Shown here: one piece after another, positions 8,438 to 14,047 of the stretch
Layout of the letters: every line of letters starts with the position of its first letter
Position numbering within the stretch: position 1 is the stretch's first letter
Position numbers and translations under genes: made by a program
Notes under the pieces: generated by a model
Databases searched by the model: none
What the model was told of the DNA's origin: nothing
What the model saw: the letters and a program-made list of their open reading frames with translations, nothing else
Source: Clostridia bacterium
GTDB taxonomy: Bacteria; Bacillota; Clostridia; Christensenellales; Borkfalkiaceae
DNA length: 14,047 nt
Reading direction: 5' to 3'
NCBI GenBank assembly: GCA_029054485.1
Contig: JAIDFD010000101.1
Span: 1 to 14,047 of the forward strand

Positions 8438-9424
8438 TTAATATTCCTTTATATCGTTTAAGCGCGACAACAGGTTTGCAAGTTTGCCGTATTTTTCCTT
8501 TGCGAGTCTTTCGTCTTCCTTATCGCTTGCGATTTTTCCGAGACAACACTCGCGCCATTTGAATCTGTCAACTTCCGGTATGCCGGGGACGGTTCCCTCC
8601 TGCATATCCCACAAAAGATTTACTACGCCGTGCGTATCGTCTGCTTTCGCGTTCATTTCTTCACGGAAACGCTTGAATAAAGTGTTTTTGTAGTGTTCGG
8701 GATAAACGTCTGAGTCAATCGAAATATCCTTGAAAGGCACTGCCGAGGGGCAGAAAATGATATATTTTTCGTCCTTGGTCCTTTTCCACTTCTGCATAAG
8801 TTTTTCAAAGCAAGCTCTCGTGCCGAGTTCGAACTGTACCGAAGGGCGCATACAACAAACTATCGAGCCTGATTTGCTCAAAGAAAGGTCCGCCATATCC
8901 TGAGTACCCGAAGGGGTGTCGAATACAACTATGCACTCGCACGCATACATAACGTCAAGCGCTTCGCAGAGATTTGCTTTCTCTCTGTTCAATTTACCAC
9001 CATCATCGTTCTTGTTGAGCGCGAATACTTTGCTGAATTCAAGTTCCTGCTCCGCGGGAGTTACGTCCGAACGGAGAAGAAGAACCGCATCGTTTTCAAT
9101 ATCTTTCGTGAAGTAGTGTCCGACGGGCACGAAGTATTCGTGCAGGTTAGTATAGGATTTCCAGTTTTCGGGGTCGCCGTTGCAAACGAAGGTATCCTGC
9201 TGGGCGTTTATTGCAAGTCCCTGCAAAGATTTCCTTGCAGAATAACTTTTTTCCGCGTCCTTCAAAAGCATAGACATACCGTAGCTTTCGGTATCGGCAT
9301 CGATTATTATAATAGGTCTTTCGGGCTTGGGCATTTTTTCCCGAATGAGATAAAAAAGCGTGTTGAGGGTTGTAGTCGTTCTGCCAGAACCGCCTTTGTA
9401 TGAATAAAACGAAATAAATGACAT
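8438..9424 (-). CDS. ParA/MinD-like ATPase with variant KGGSGR P-loop
   Basis: This 328-residue protein has the fold signature of the ParA/MinD/Mrp ATPases. The deviant Walker A is KGGSGRTTT at residues 10-18: the signature Lys10 is kept, but the usual P-loop Lys before Thr is Arg15. IIIIDADTESYGM (about 38-50) corresponds to the Walker A' aspartate region, and CIVVFDTPSG places a Walker B-like Asp169. SGSIVCCMRPS fits the strand after it. Such ATPases dimerise on ATP and act as switches on DNA, membranes or protein partners. Variants with KGGxGR are known among bacterial conflict-type gene clusters, and I infer a regulatory or assembly role here rather than plasmid partition, since no ParB or parS-like repeats are nearby. 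The start has AAGGAG six bases upstream. It lies 11 bases after the 809-residue gene and one base before the 793-residue gene. Confidence 0.88.
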   Translation of the reverse strand: MSFISFYSYKGGSGRTTTTLNTLFYLIREKMPKPERPIIIIDADTESYGMSMLLKDAEKSYSARKSLQGLAINAQQDTFVCNGDPENWKSYTNLHEYFVPVGHYFTKDIENDAVLLLRSDVTPAEQELEFSKVFALNKNDDGGKLNREKANLCEALDVMYACECIVVFDTPSGTQDMADLSLSKSGSIVCCMRPSVQFELGTRACFEKLMQKWKRTKDEKYIIFCPSAVPFKDISIDSDVYPEHYKNTLFKRFREEMNAKADDTHGVVNLLWDMQEGTVPGIPEVDRFKWRECCLGKIASDKEDERLAKEKYGKLANLLSRLNDIKEY

Positions 9425-9435
9425 TTTTCTACTCC

Positions 9436-11865
9436 TTAATTTTTATCGTCCGTACCGCCGTTACCGGAAATATTATTTTTGGTAAAAGCCATAATTAAGT
9501 TACGCAAAAAGTTTGAACTGCCGTCCTCTTTGCCCAACGCTTCTTCCAAAACGTTCGCGTATACTTCTGAGCCACGCGAATCCGCGCTTTGTATTACTTT
9601 TTTGATTTCTTCATCGTAACGCATTGTCAAAAGAGATAAAAGTTGCAATTTTTCGGAAATATGGACAAGCTTGCTTACCTTGATTTCATCGGTATCCTTA
9701 TCGATGGAATTGAGTTTTTCAACAACGGGTCTGTTCTTTCTCTCTTCTTCGGTCAGATTGCCTATAAGTTTTTCGGGCGAGAGTTGCTCATCAACAATAT
9801 CGATTATCTCGTTTAAAACCAAACGTGCAAGCCCCTTGAAGACCGAGCGCATTTCACCGATCTGCTTGTCTTTCTCCGCGTCTGATTTAGCGCGGTCCTC
9901 TTTCAGAATACGGATTTCGGTTTCTTTCTCGTTTACTGCCTTTTTAACTTCTTTATCGATTTTTTTTGTATAATTTTCTTCGTTACCGATAAGGGGAGCT
10001 TCATAGGTCTCGTAGTAGCGGTAGAACGCAATAAGCGCATCAACGTAGTAATAGTTGGTTATCGCGTTGTAACCGTCCTTATCCCAGACCCATACCCTGC
10101 TCTTGTCTTTACTTACTTTTTTATTCCTTATAATCGCCTTTAAGGAATCCTTCATCTCTTTCTGGGGATATTTGACAAGATACTCGTTCATAAGGTTGTT
10201 GTTCTTCAACAACAGGGGCATAAGGGGAAGAACCGCCATATTCACCTTACGGAGCTGTTTTGAAAGCTCCGTGTTTTGGGGGTCTGCCTTTTCCGCAAAT
10301 TCCAGAATATAGCTGTCTATCTTATACAGAAAACCATCGTCCTCAATTTCGTTGTAGCACCTCTGGGTGTTTTGAATGGATAGCTGAAAGGCGTTCAGCA
10401 TCTTTTCGTATTCTTCGTAATTTTGGGCTTTCAATGTCTCATCGTAAGCCGAGTTAATGACAATACCTATTACGAACAGGTTATTGAAAAACGAATTATT
10501 GTGGTTGCTCTGGCGGACAACACTCAAATCGATAGGAGTACCGTCCTGAAAGCAGGGACCCTTTGCCATATGCTTTTTGAAGGGTAACATTTCGGTATTC
10601 GCGCCGCCGAAGCCCTCGTTCCACAGCGTTTCCGCAAGTGATACGGTAGACGTTTTAAGCAACGTAAAACAGCCGGGGTCGTCCAGCTTTCTGAATTTAT
10701 AAGTGAGGGGTTGACCATTATTTATTTTATTATAAAGGAAATCAAGCTCCTGCTTTTCTTCTTCCGAAAGCTCTTTTAAAAACTCTGCGAACTCTTTAAA
10801 TTCTTTATACCGTTCAAACTTTTTCTGGGTCAGCCACAACTGCTTCTTTTTGAACTCTGCGGGGTTGGTTATATCTTTAAAGAAAGCAAAATTTTTCACT
10901 TCGCCCGACAGCTCGCGGTCTTTTTCAAGTCCCGTTCCCAACAATTCTTGTTCGATTGACTGCAGTTTATCTTCAAACGCCCTCAACTTCTGAATTTTTC
11001 CGTTTGCTCCGTCAAATCTCTTATACAGACCGAGATAAACGGTTGAAGCAACATATGAAAAATAGAGTGAAGGCTCTGCGCAGCTGTTTTTCATAGGTCT
11101 GAACGACCAGCCCAAAACTTTTCCGTCGCTGTTTCTGACGATACAGTCGCAAGTGACCTGAACTGCGCTCAGGTACATATTCCGCACCGCTTTTTTTACT
11201 TCTTCGGTTGAAATGGTTTCGGTATAATCCGTTCCCGTAACTTTCCATTTCTGGTTCTTATAGATCGACGGAGCGGAAATCTCAAGTTTTCTAATAAATC
11301 TTTCTATACAGTCGGCGGCAAGGAATACCCAGCTTGCGGCATCGAGATAGCCCGACCCTTTCCATATTGAATTTCCTTCCGGCGTGGGGTCATCGAAAAA
11401 CGGCATACTTGAAAACAGCACGTTTTTGGTGTTGTCCGAATACTCCGCCACGCCCTTGGGATAACACTCGTATATAAGTTTTGAAACAGACTCGACCACG
11501 ATAGCCAAAACGGTTTTATCACAATTTTTAATGGGCTTGTCGTCCAGCTTTGTTTCAAATAAATCTTCCGCGCTTTCTTTTTCCTCTCCGTTTAAGAGGT
11601 CCAACTCAGATAAAAGCGCGGACAGCGCGGGAGCAACCGACAGAACGCCGGTCTGCGGCATTTCATCGGACATAAAAAAGCCCAGATCCTCTGCGGTGCG
11701 CCTCTTTTTGACCGCGTTAAAACCGTAACGCACGAGGTCGTCTATCCATTCCTGCGCCTTAATGCTTTTGGGCTTAAATTGCCTTAATACTTTCAGACCG
11801 CCGCCCTCATTCTCCGCCAGACCATCGTACTCGTCGATAATCACTCCATTTTTAATCTCGTCCAT
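9436..11865 (-). CDS. Unrecognised 809-residue helical protein with C-terminal coiled coil
   Basis: I do not recognise this family by name. The first about 300 residues are helical, with alternating hydrophobic segments (GVLSVAPALSALL, SGYLDAASWVFLAADCIERF) and a GWSFRP motif at 252-257 followed by EPSLYFSY. This pattern recalls alpha/alpha-barrel proteins of the terpenoid-cyclase-like type, but that is only a visual impression. The middle is charged and helical. Residues about 625-690 form a Lys/Glu-rich coiled coil, and the last 120 residues include more helices and end in a Gly/Asn/Asp tail. There is no signal peptide or clear membrane span. AAGGAGG precedes the ATG by about five bases. 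It follows the radical SAM gene by 15 bases and precedes the ATPase gene by 11, so it is likely a core operon component, possibly a recognition or scaffold subunit or a substrate of the radical SAM enzyme. Function is unassigned. Confidence 0.85.
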   Translation of the reverse strand: MDEIKNGVIIDEYDGLAENEGGGLKVLRQFKPKSIKAQEWIDDLVRYGFNAVKKRRTAEDLGFFMSDEMPQTGVLSVAPALSALLSELDLLNGEEKESAEDLFETKLDDKPIKNCDKTVLAIVVESVSKLIYECYPKGVAEYSDNTKNVLFSSMPFFDDPTPEGNSIWKGSGYLDAASWVFLAADCIERFIRKLEISAPSIYKNQKWKVTGTDYTETISTEEVKKAVRNMYLSAVQVTCDCIVRNSDGKVLGWSFRPMKNSCAEPSLYFSYVASTVYLGLYKRFDGANGKIQKLRAFEDKLQSIEQELLGTGLEKDRELSGEVKNFAFFKDITNPAEFKKKQLWLTQKKFERYKEFKEFAEFLKELSEEEKQELDFLYNKINNGQPLTYKFRKLDDPGCFTLLKTSTVSLAETLWNEGFGGANTEMLPFKKHMAKGPCFQDGTPIDLSVVRQSNHNNSFFNNLFVIGIVINSAYDETLKAQNYEEYEKMLNAFQLSIQNTQRCYNEIEDDGFLYKIDSYILEFAEKADPQNTELSKQLRKVNMAVLPLMPLLLKNNNLMNEYLVKYPQKEMKDSLKAIIRNKKVSKDKSRVWVWDKDGYNAITNYYYVDALIAFYRYYETYEAPLIGNEENYTKKIDKEVKKAVNEKETEIRILKEDRAKSDAEKDKQIGEMRSVFKGLARLVLNEIIDIVDEQLSPEKLIGNLTEEERKNRPVVEKLNSIDKDTDEIKVSKLVHISEKLQLLSLLTMRYDEEIKKVIQSADSRGSEVYANVLEEALGKEDGSSNFLRNLIMAFTKNNISGNGGTDDKN

Positions 11866-11880
11866 ATTCTCCTCCTTATT

Positions 11881-12981
11881 TTACGGGTGTTTGTATTTGA
11901 AATCGCCGCCGAACTGCTTGTAATCGTTTCCGATTTTTGCGTATATGTATCTCAACGGCTCGCATACTACTTCTTTGATTTTGAACAGGTCGCCCCTCTC
12001 GTTCAGAGTTTCGCCGAGGCAGAACCCCGCGCAGTGTTCCTTTGCTATGCAGTCCTGACAGTCGGGCATATTGCTAAGCGTTCGGCTCTGCAAAACTTCT
12101 ATCTTCTTTTTGTCGTAAATTATACGATTGTTTTTTCTATCGTATTTTCCATATATAAACGCGTCAAGCCCCTCGGGATTGCTTCCGCTCATACACATTT
12201 CGCAGGCGGAAACATATCCGTCCATAGTGAGATGGGGCATCGGCAGACAGGAACGGCAATAGTAACAGGTCGGTCCATCGAAGTTGGTCGTAAAATTACT
12301 TTCGTAAAACACACCCAAACCCTTTGCAAACTGACGGGCCTCGATAAACTTTCTCGCAAAGTGCATATTGTTTATCTGCTCAAAGACCTTGTCCTCCGCC
12401 TCGCTTACGGGCGCGAAAATGGGATCTACCCATACGTATTTTATACCTAAATTATTAAGGTACTTTATACCCTCTATCTGCCTGTCGATATTGTACTGGG
12501 TAATGGTACTGCGGACGCCGACCATAGCGCGCTTATCTTTTAAACTTTGAAAAAATTTGAGATTGCGTTCGATAATTGCGGAGGTGGGCTTGCCCGTTTT
12601 CGTCACCCTGAACATATCGTGTGTTTCGGGCAGGAGGTCCATAGAAATCCATATCTCATCCATATTGTAGGCGAGCCACTCGGCAAGTTTCTGATTAAAA
12701 AAGCCGTTGGTCTGAATTTCGCAATTAATATCTTTACGGTATTTGCGAGCATACTCGCAAATATATTTTATGAGTTGCGGTTCGGTCGTTGGTTCACCGT
12801 TACCGAAAAATCTTATACCGTTGACTATTCCGGTTGCAACATACTCGTCCACACCGCACTTCGCAAAATCCAAATCAAGCACGTTATAGTCCGATTTTCT
12901 TGCGCCGTAACAGTATTTGCAAGCCATATTGCACCGCGAAGTCAGCAAAAACGATATAATTTTTTTATTACAATAAGGCAA
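11881..12981 (-). CDS. Radical SAM/SPASM-domain enzyme, probable peptide or protein maturase
   Basis: The 366-residue enzyme begins with a radical SAM cluster motif CNMACKYC (Cys17, 21, 24) and has the GEP motif as GNGEPT (61-66). The C-terminal region carries the complete seven-cysteine SPASM signature for two auxiliary iron-sulfur clusters: Cys245-x9-Gly255-x4-Cys260, then Cys308-x2-Cys311-x5-Cys317-x3-Cys321, and Cys340. Extra cysteines lie at 239, 242 and 263. This architecture belongs to enzymes that modify peptides or proteins (anSME sulfatase maturases and RiPP maturases). No CxPxR/CxAxR sulfatase motif or small precursor gene was seen nearby, so the substrate is unknown; an operon partner is the simplest guess. 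The start codon is TTG, chosen because AGGAG lies six bases upstream and an in-frame TAG lies just before that; the first downstream ATG (Met19) would cut into the cluster motif. It is the first gene of the operon. Confidence 0.9.
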   Translation of the reverse strand: MPYCNKKIISFLLTSRCNMACKYCYGARKSDYNVLDLDFAKCGVDEYVATGIVNGIRFFGNGEPTTEPQLIKYICEYARKYRKDINCEIQTNGFFNQKLAEWLAYNMDEIWISMDLLPETHDMFRVTKTGKPTSAIIERNLKFFQSLKDKRAMVGVRSTITQYNIDRQIEGIKYLNNLGIKYVWVDPIFAPVSEAEDKVFEQINNMHFARKFIEARQFAKGLGVFYESNFTTNFDGPTCYYCRSCLPMPHLTMDGYVSACEMCMSGSNPEGLDAFIYGKYDRKNNRIIYDKKKIEVLQSRTLSNMPDCQDCIAKEHCAGFCLGETLNERGDLFKIKEVVCEPLRYIYAKIGNDYKQFGGDFKYKHP

Positions 12982-12987
12982 ATTCAG

Positions 12988-12992
12988 CTCCT
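12988..12992 (-). promoter_or_regulatory. Ribosome binding site fixing the TTG start of the radical SAM gene
   Basis: AGGAG on the minus strand sits six bases before TTG at 12979-12981. An in-frame TAG 18 bases before the TTG rules out longer starts apart from a CTG that sits directly beside the ribosome binding site. The TTG start may hold expression of the first operon gene low. Confidence 0.8.
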
Positions 12993-13023
12993 TTTTCTAA
13001 AAACCGTAAAAATAAGCTACATA

Positions 13024-13052
13024 ATTATACACTATTCGCGCAAATAAGTCAA
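13024..13052 (-). promoter_or_regulatory. Sigma-A promoter of the radical SAM-TIR operon
   Basis: The minus strand reads TTGACT (13047-13052), a 17-base spacer and TATAAT (13024-13029), one mismatch from consensus overall. Transcription would begin near 13017, leaving a leader of about 36 bases. The spacer holds a near-palindrome ATTCGCGCAAAT (plus-strand reading, 13034-13045) that could be an operator. No other convincing promoter was seen inside the operon, although internal ones cannot be excluded by eye. Confidence 0.85.
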
Positions 13053-13148
13053 TACAATATTAAATTATCAGTTTCCGTATACTTGTACTCAATAGTCAAG
13101 GCTTTAATATATTCTTTTAAATAAAACCGAAAAGTTTTTTACAAGATT

Positions 13149-13182
13149 AAAGGCGAGAGAAATTAAAATTTCACTCGCCTTT
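13149..13182 (-). terminator. Hairpin terminator at the end of the 185-residue gene
   Basis: AAAGGCGAG (13149-13157) pairs with CTCGCCTTT (13174-13182). Inside, after one A-A mismatch, GAAATT pairs with AATTTC around a two-base loop, making one long stem. It overlaps the last codons and stop of the 185-residue gene. On the minus strand it is followed by TTTAATCTTG, a modest U tract. It separates that gene from the operon promoter about 100 bases further on. Confidence 0.72.
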
Positions 13183-13728
13183 ATAAAATCCGTTTTCGTC
13201 TAATTTGCCGATAAGTCTTTTATAAGTTTTATTAAAAGACTCATCGCTGTCGATGAACGCTCCCGACTTCTGTTCCTGTATATAAAGCCAATAAGCCCAA
13301 TCATATTTCAAATATTTATCTTTGAAATCTTCCCTTAATATGTCAAGCGTATCCGCAACCTTTTCGCCGTTAAGCTCCGCTAAAATCCGCTCGTACAGCT
13401 TGTCCAATGATTCAACCAATGCCCTGTCCATCGTAAAAAACGGTTTGATGTAGGTTTTGATTTTGCCGTAACCGCAGAATAACTGCGAATAAAAAGTTTT
13501 CGCCGCATCGGAATTTTTTTTTACAATCTTAATCGCTCTGCTGTTAGCAAGACCTATAAAATTCGAAAATCCCTCATGGATTTCATACTGATATTTAAGT
13601 CTATTTTCCAAAATAACCTTCTGAACGCGGTCCTTTTTCGCGTTGATAAAGCTGAGCATAAACCCTGCAACCGCCGTAACCAATGCAAACGCGGAAGTTA
13701 GTATCGCAATTAAAGTTTCCCAATCCAT
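13171..13728 (-). CDS. Unrecognised 185-residue protein with one N-terminal membrane helix
   Basis: Residues about 5-28 form a clear hydrophobic helix (TLIAILTSAFALVTAVAGFMLS) followed by a positively charged stretch (NAKKDRVQK), which predicts a single-span protein with its helical C-terminal domain in the cytoplasm. The rest is charged and helical, with an aromatic segment KYDWAYWLYIQ near residue 147. I do not recognise the family; small membrane-anchored helical proteins like this occur next to defence genes and prophages, but also elsewhere. An in-frame TAG two codons before the ATG rules out a longer ATG start; GAGG is 12 bases upstream, a weak spacing. It has its own likely promoter and a terminator, so it is transcribed separately from the five-gene operon although on the same strand and only 190 bases from it. 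Any link to the operon is inference. Confidence 0.75.
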   Translation of the reverse strand: MDWETLIAILTSAFALVTAVAGFMLSFINAKKDRVQKVILENRLKYQYEIHEGFSNFIGLANSRAIKIVKKNSDAAKTFYSQLFCGYGKIKTYIKPFFTMDRALVESLDKLYERILAELNGEKVADTLDILREDFKDKYLKYDWAYWLYIQEQKSGAFIDSDESFNKTYKRLIGKLDENGFYKGE

Positions 13729-13750
13729 AATCTAATCTTACCTCTAAAAA

Positions 13751-13779
13751 AGTTTAACAAATATCTGCCGTCAAGTCAA
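13751..13779 (-). promoter_or_regulatory. Probable promoter of the 185-residue membrane protein gene
   Basis: On the minus strand TTGACT (13774-13779) is followed after 17 bases by TAAACT (13751-13756), a weaker -10. The predicted start near 13744 would fall right at the GAGG ribosome binding site, giving a very short leader of about 16 bases. The -35 box overlaps the stop codon of the open frame at the right edge. Confidence 0.5.
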
Positions 13780-14047
13780 TAATTTTTTATTTTTTCTACT
13801 TTGGGCTCGATAGAATAAACCACATTCTTTAAAAAACAACATAGCAAAATATAAATCTCGGCAACTTCCTTCTCCGCGACGGTAAGGGCAACCGCCGCTA
13901 CGGTCACCGCTTGCGCGCTGTTATGCGCAAGCTTATCTCGGACGGCAAAACAGCGGGTGTCCGCTGTTTCGAGAAGTCCGTCCTCGTCCTCCCTCGACCG
14001 TGAGGAAAATCGGTTAATAAAAAGCCAAGTACTTTTTGTGAAAATAT
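13776..14047 (-). other. Open frame running off the right edge, within a palindrome-rich stretch
   Basis: Reading the minus strand from the window edge, a frame stays open for about 90 codons to a TGA at 13776-13778. It contains AQAVTVAAVALTVAEKEVA and then a hydrophobic stretch IYILLCCFLKNVVYSI before the end. It has no ATG in view, so it could be the C-terminal end of a gene that begins outside. The same DNA is full of inverted repeats: GCTTGCGC/GCGCAAGC (13909-13932), AAACAGCGG/CCGCTGTTT (13948-13969) and ACGGTC/GACCGT (13900-13905 with 13996-14001) enclosing both. That pattern is more typical of a structured RNA or an intergenic repeat element. I cannot decide between these. Confidence 0.35.
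13900..14001. repeat. Nested inverted repeats, possible structured RNA or palindromic repeat element
   Basis: An outer pair ACGGTC/GACCGT (13900-13905 and 13996-14001) encloses two perfect hairpins: an 8-bp stem with an 8-base loop at 13909-13932 and a 9-bp stem with a 4-base loop at 13948-13969. The second is further flanked by TCTCG/CGAGA (13936-13940 and 13970-13974), or alternatively by GGACGG/CCGTCC. The result resembles a multi-branched fold. Which strand would be transcribed is unknown, and no known RNA family is recognised. The element may extend to the left, where GCGACGGT and ACCGCCGC (13876-13898) form another imperfect stem. Confidence 0.4.

Noticed and set aside
8438..9424. Plasmid or chromosome partition ParA
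   Set aside because: There is no ParB gene or parS-like repeat array nearby, the P-loop is atypical, and the gene is embedded in a TIR/radical SAM operon.
11881..12981. Anaerobic sulfatase maturase (anSME)
   Set aside because: The SPASM pattern fits, but no sulfatase gene or CxPxR/CxAxR motif appears in the window and the neighbours suggest another substrate.
12982..13170. A hidden precursor-peptide gene upstream of the radical SAM gene
   Set aside because: The stretch is AT-rich and is occupied by the operon promoter and the preceding terminator; no short frame with a ribosome binding site was visible on the minus strand.
1..14047. CRISPR arrays, insertion sequences, tRNA or rRNA genes
   Set aside because: No regularly spaced repeats, transposase-like frames, or tRNA/rRNA signatures were recognised on either strand.

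Overview
The window looks like a piece of chromosome from a low-to-mid GC, Gram-positive-type anaerobe, probably an uncultured gut Clostridia (Bacillota). This rests on strong AGGAGG-type ribosome binding sites, consensus sigma-A promoters (TTGACA/TTGACT, 17-nt spacers, TATAAT), a lipobox surface protein with zinc-ribbon-like repeats, and an oxygen-sensitive type of radical SAM enzyme. Every convincing gene is on the minus strand, so the window reads from right to left.

Right edge (about 13730-14047): a palindrome-rich stretch that is also an open minus-strand frame running off the window. Next comes a gene for a 185-residue protein with one N-terminal membrane helix (13171-13728), with its own likely promoter and a hairpin terminator over its stop codon.

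Centre (4919-13052): one compact five-gene operon, with a consensus promoter at 13024-13052 and a strong terminator at 4875-4906. In order it encodes a radical SAM/SPASM enzyme (TTG start), an 809-residue unrecognised helical protein with a C-terminal coiled coil, a ParA/MinD-like ATPase whose P-loop Lys is Arg (KGGSGR), a 793-residue unrecognised protein with a cysteine cluster, and a TIR-domain protein with the NADase-type Glu. Gene gaps are 15 and 11 nt, then 1 nt, then a 4-nt ATGA overlap. I infer a conflict or defence system: TIR as effector, the ATPase and the two large proteins as sensor or regulatory parts, and the radical SAM enzyme as a maturase. It resembles in outline the actinobacterial Fxs loci (radical SAM FxsB with TIR-like FxsC), but two of its five proteins match nothing I recognise. 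It is the most promising undescribed system here.

Left part (34-4608): a 1272-residue secreted lipoprotein pectinesterase, with a consensus promoter, a roughly 200-nt leader carrying two tandem palindromes, and its own terminator. It is followed by a separately promoted KDPG/KHG aldolase gene (eda). The two fit a pectin/uronate catabolic theme: demethylation of pectin outside the cell, and cleavage of the 2-keto-3-deoxy-6-phosphogluconate formed from the resulting uronates inside it. No RNA genes, insertion sequences or CRISPR arrays were recognised.
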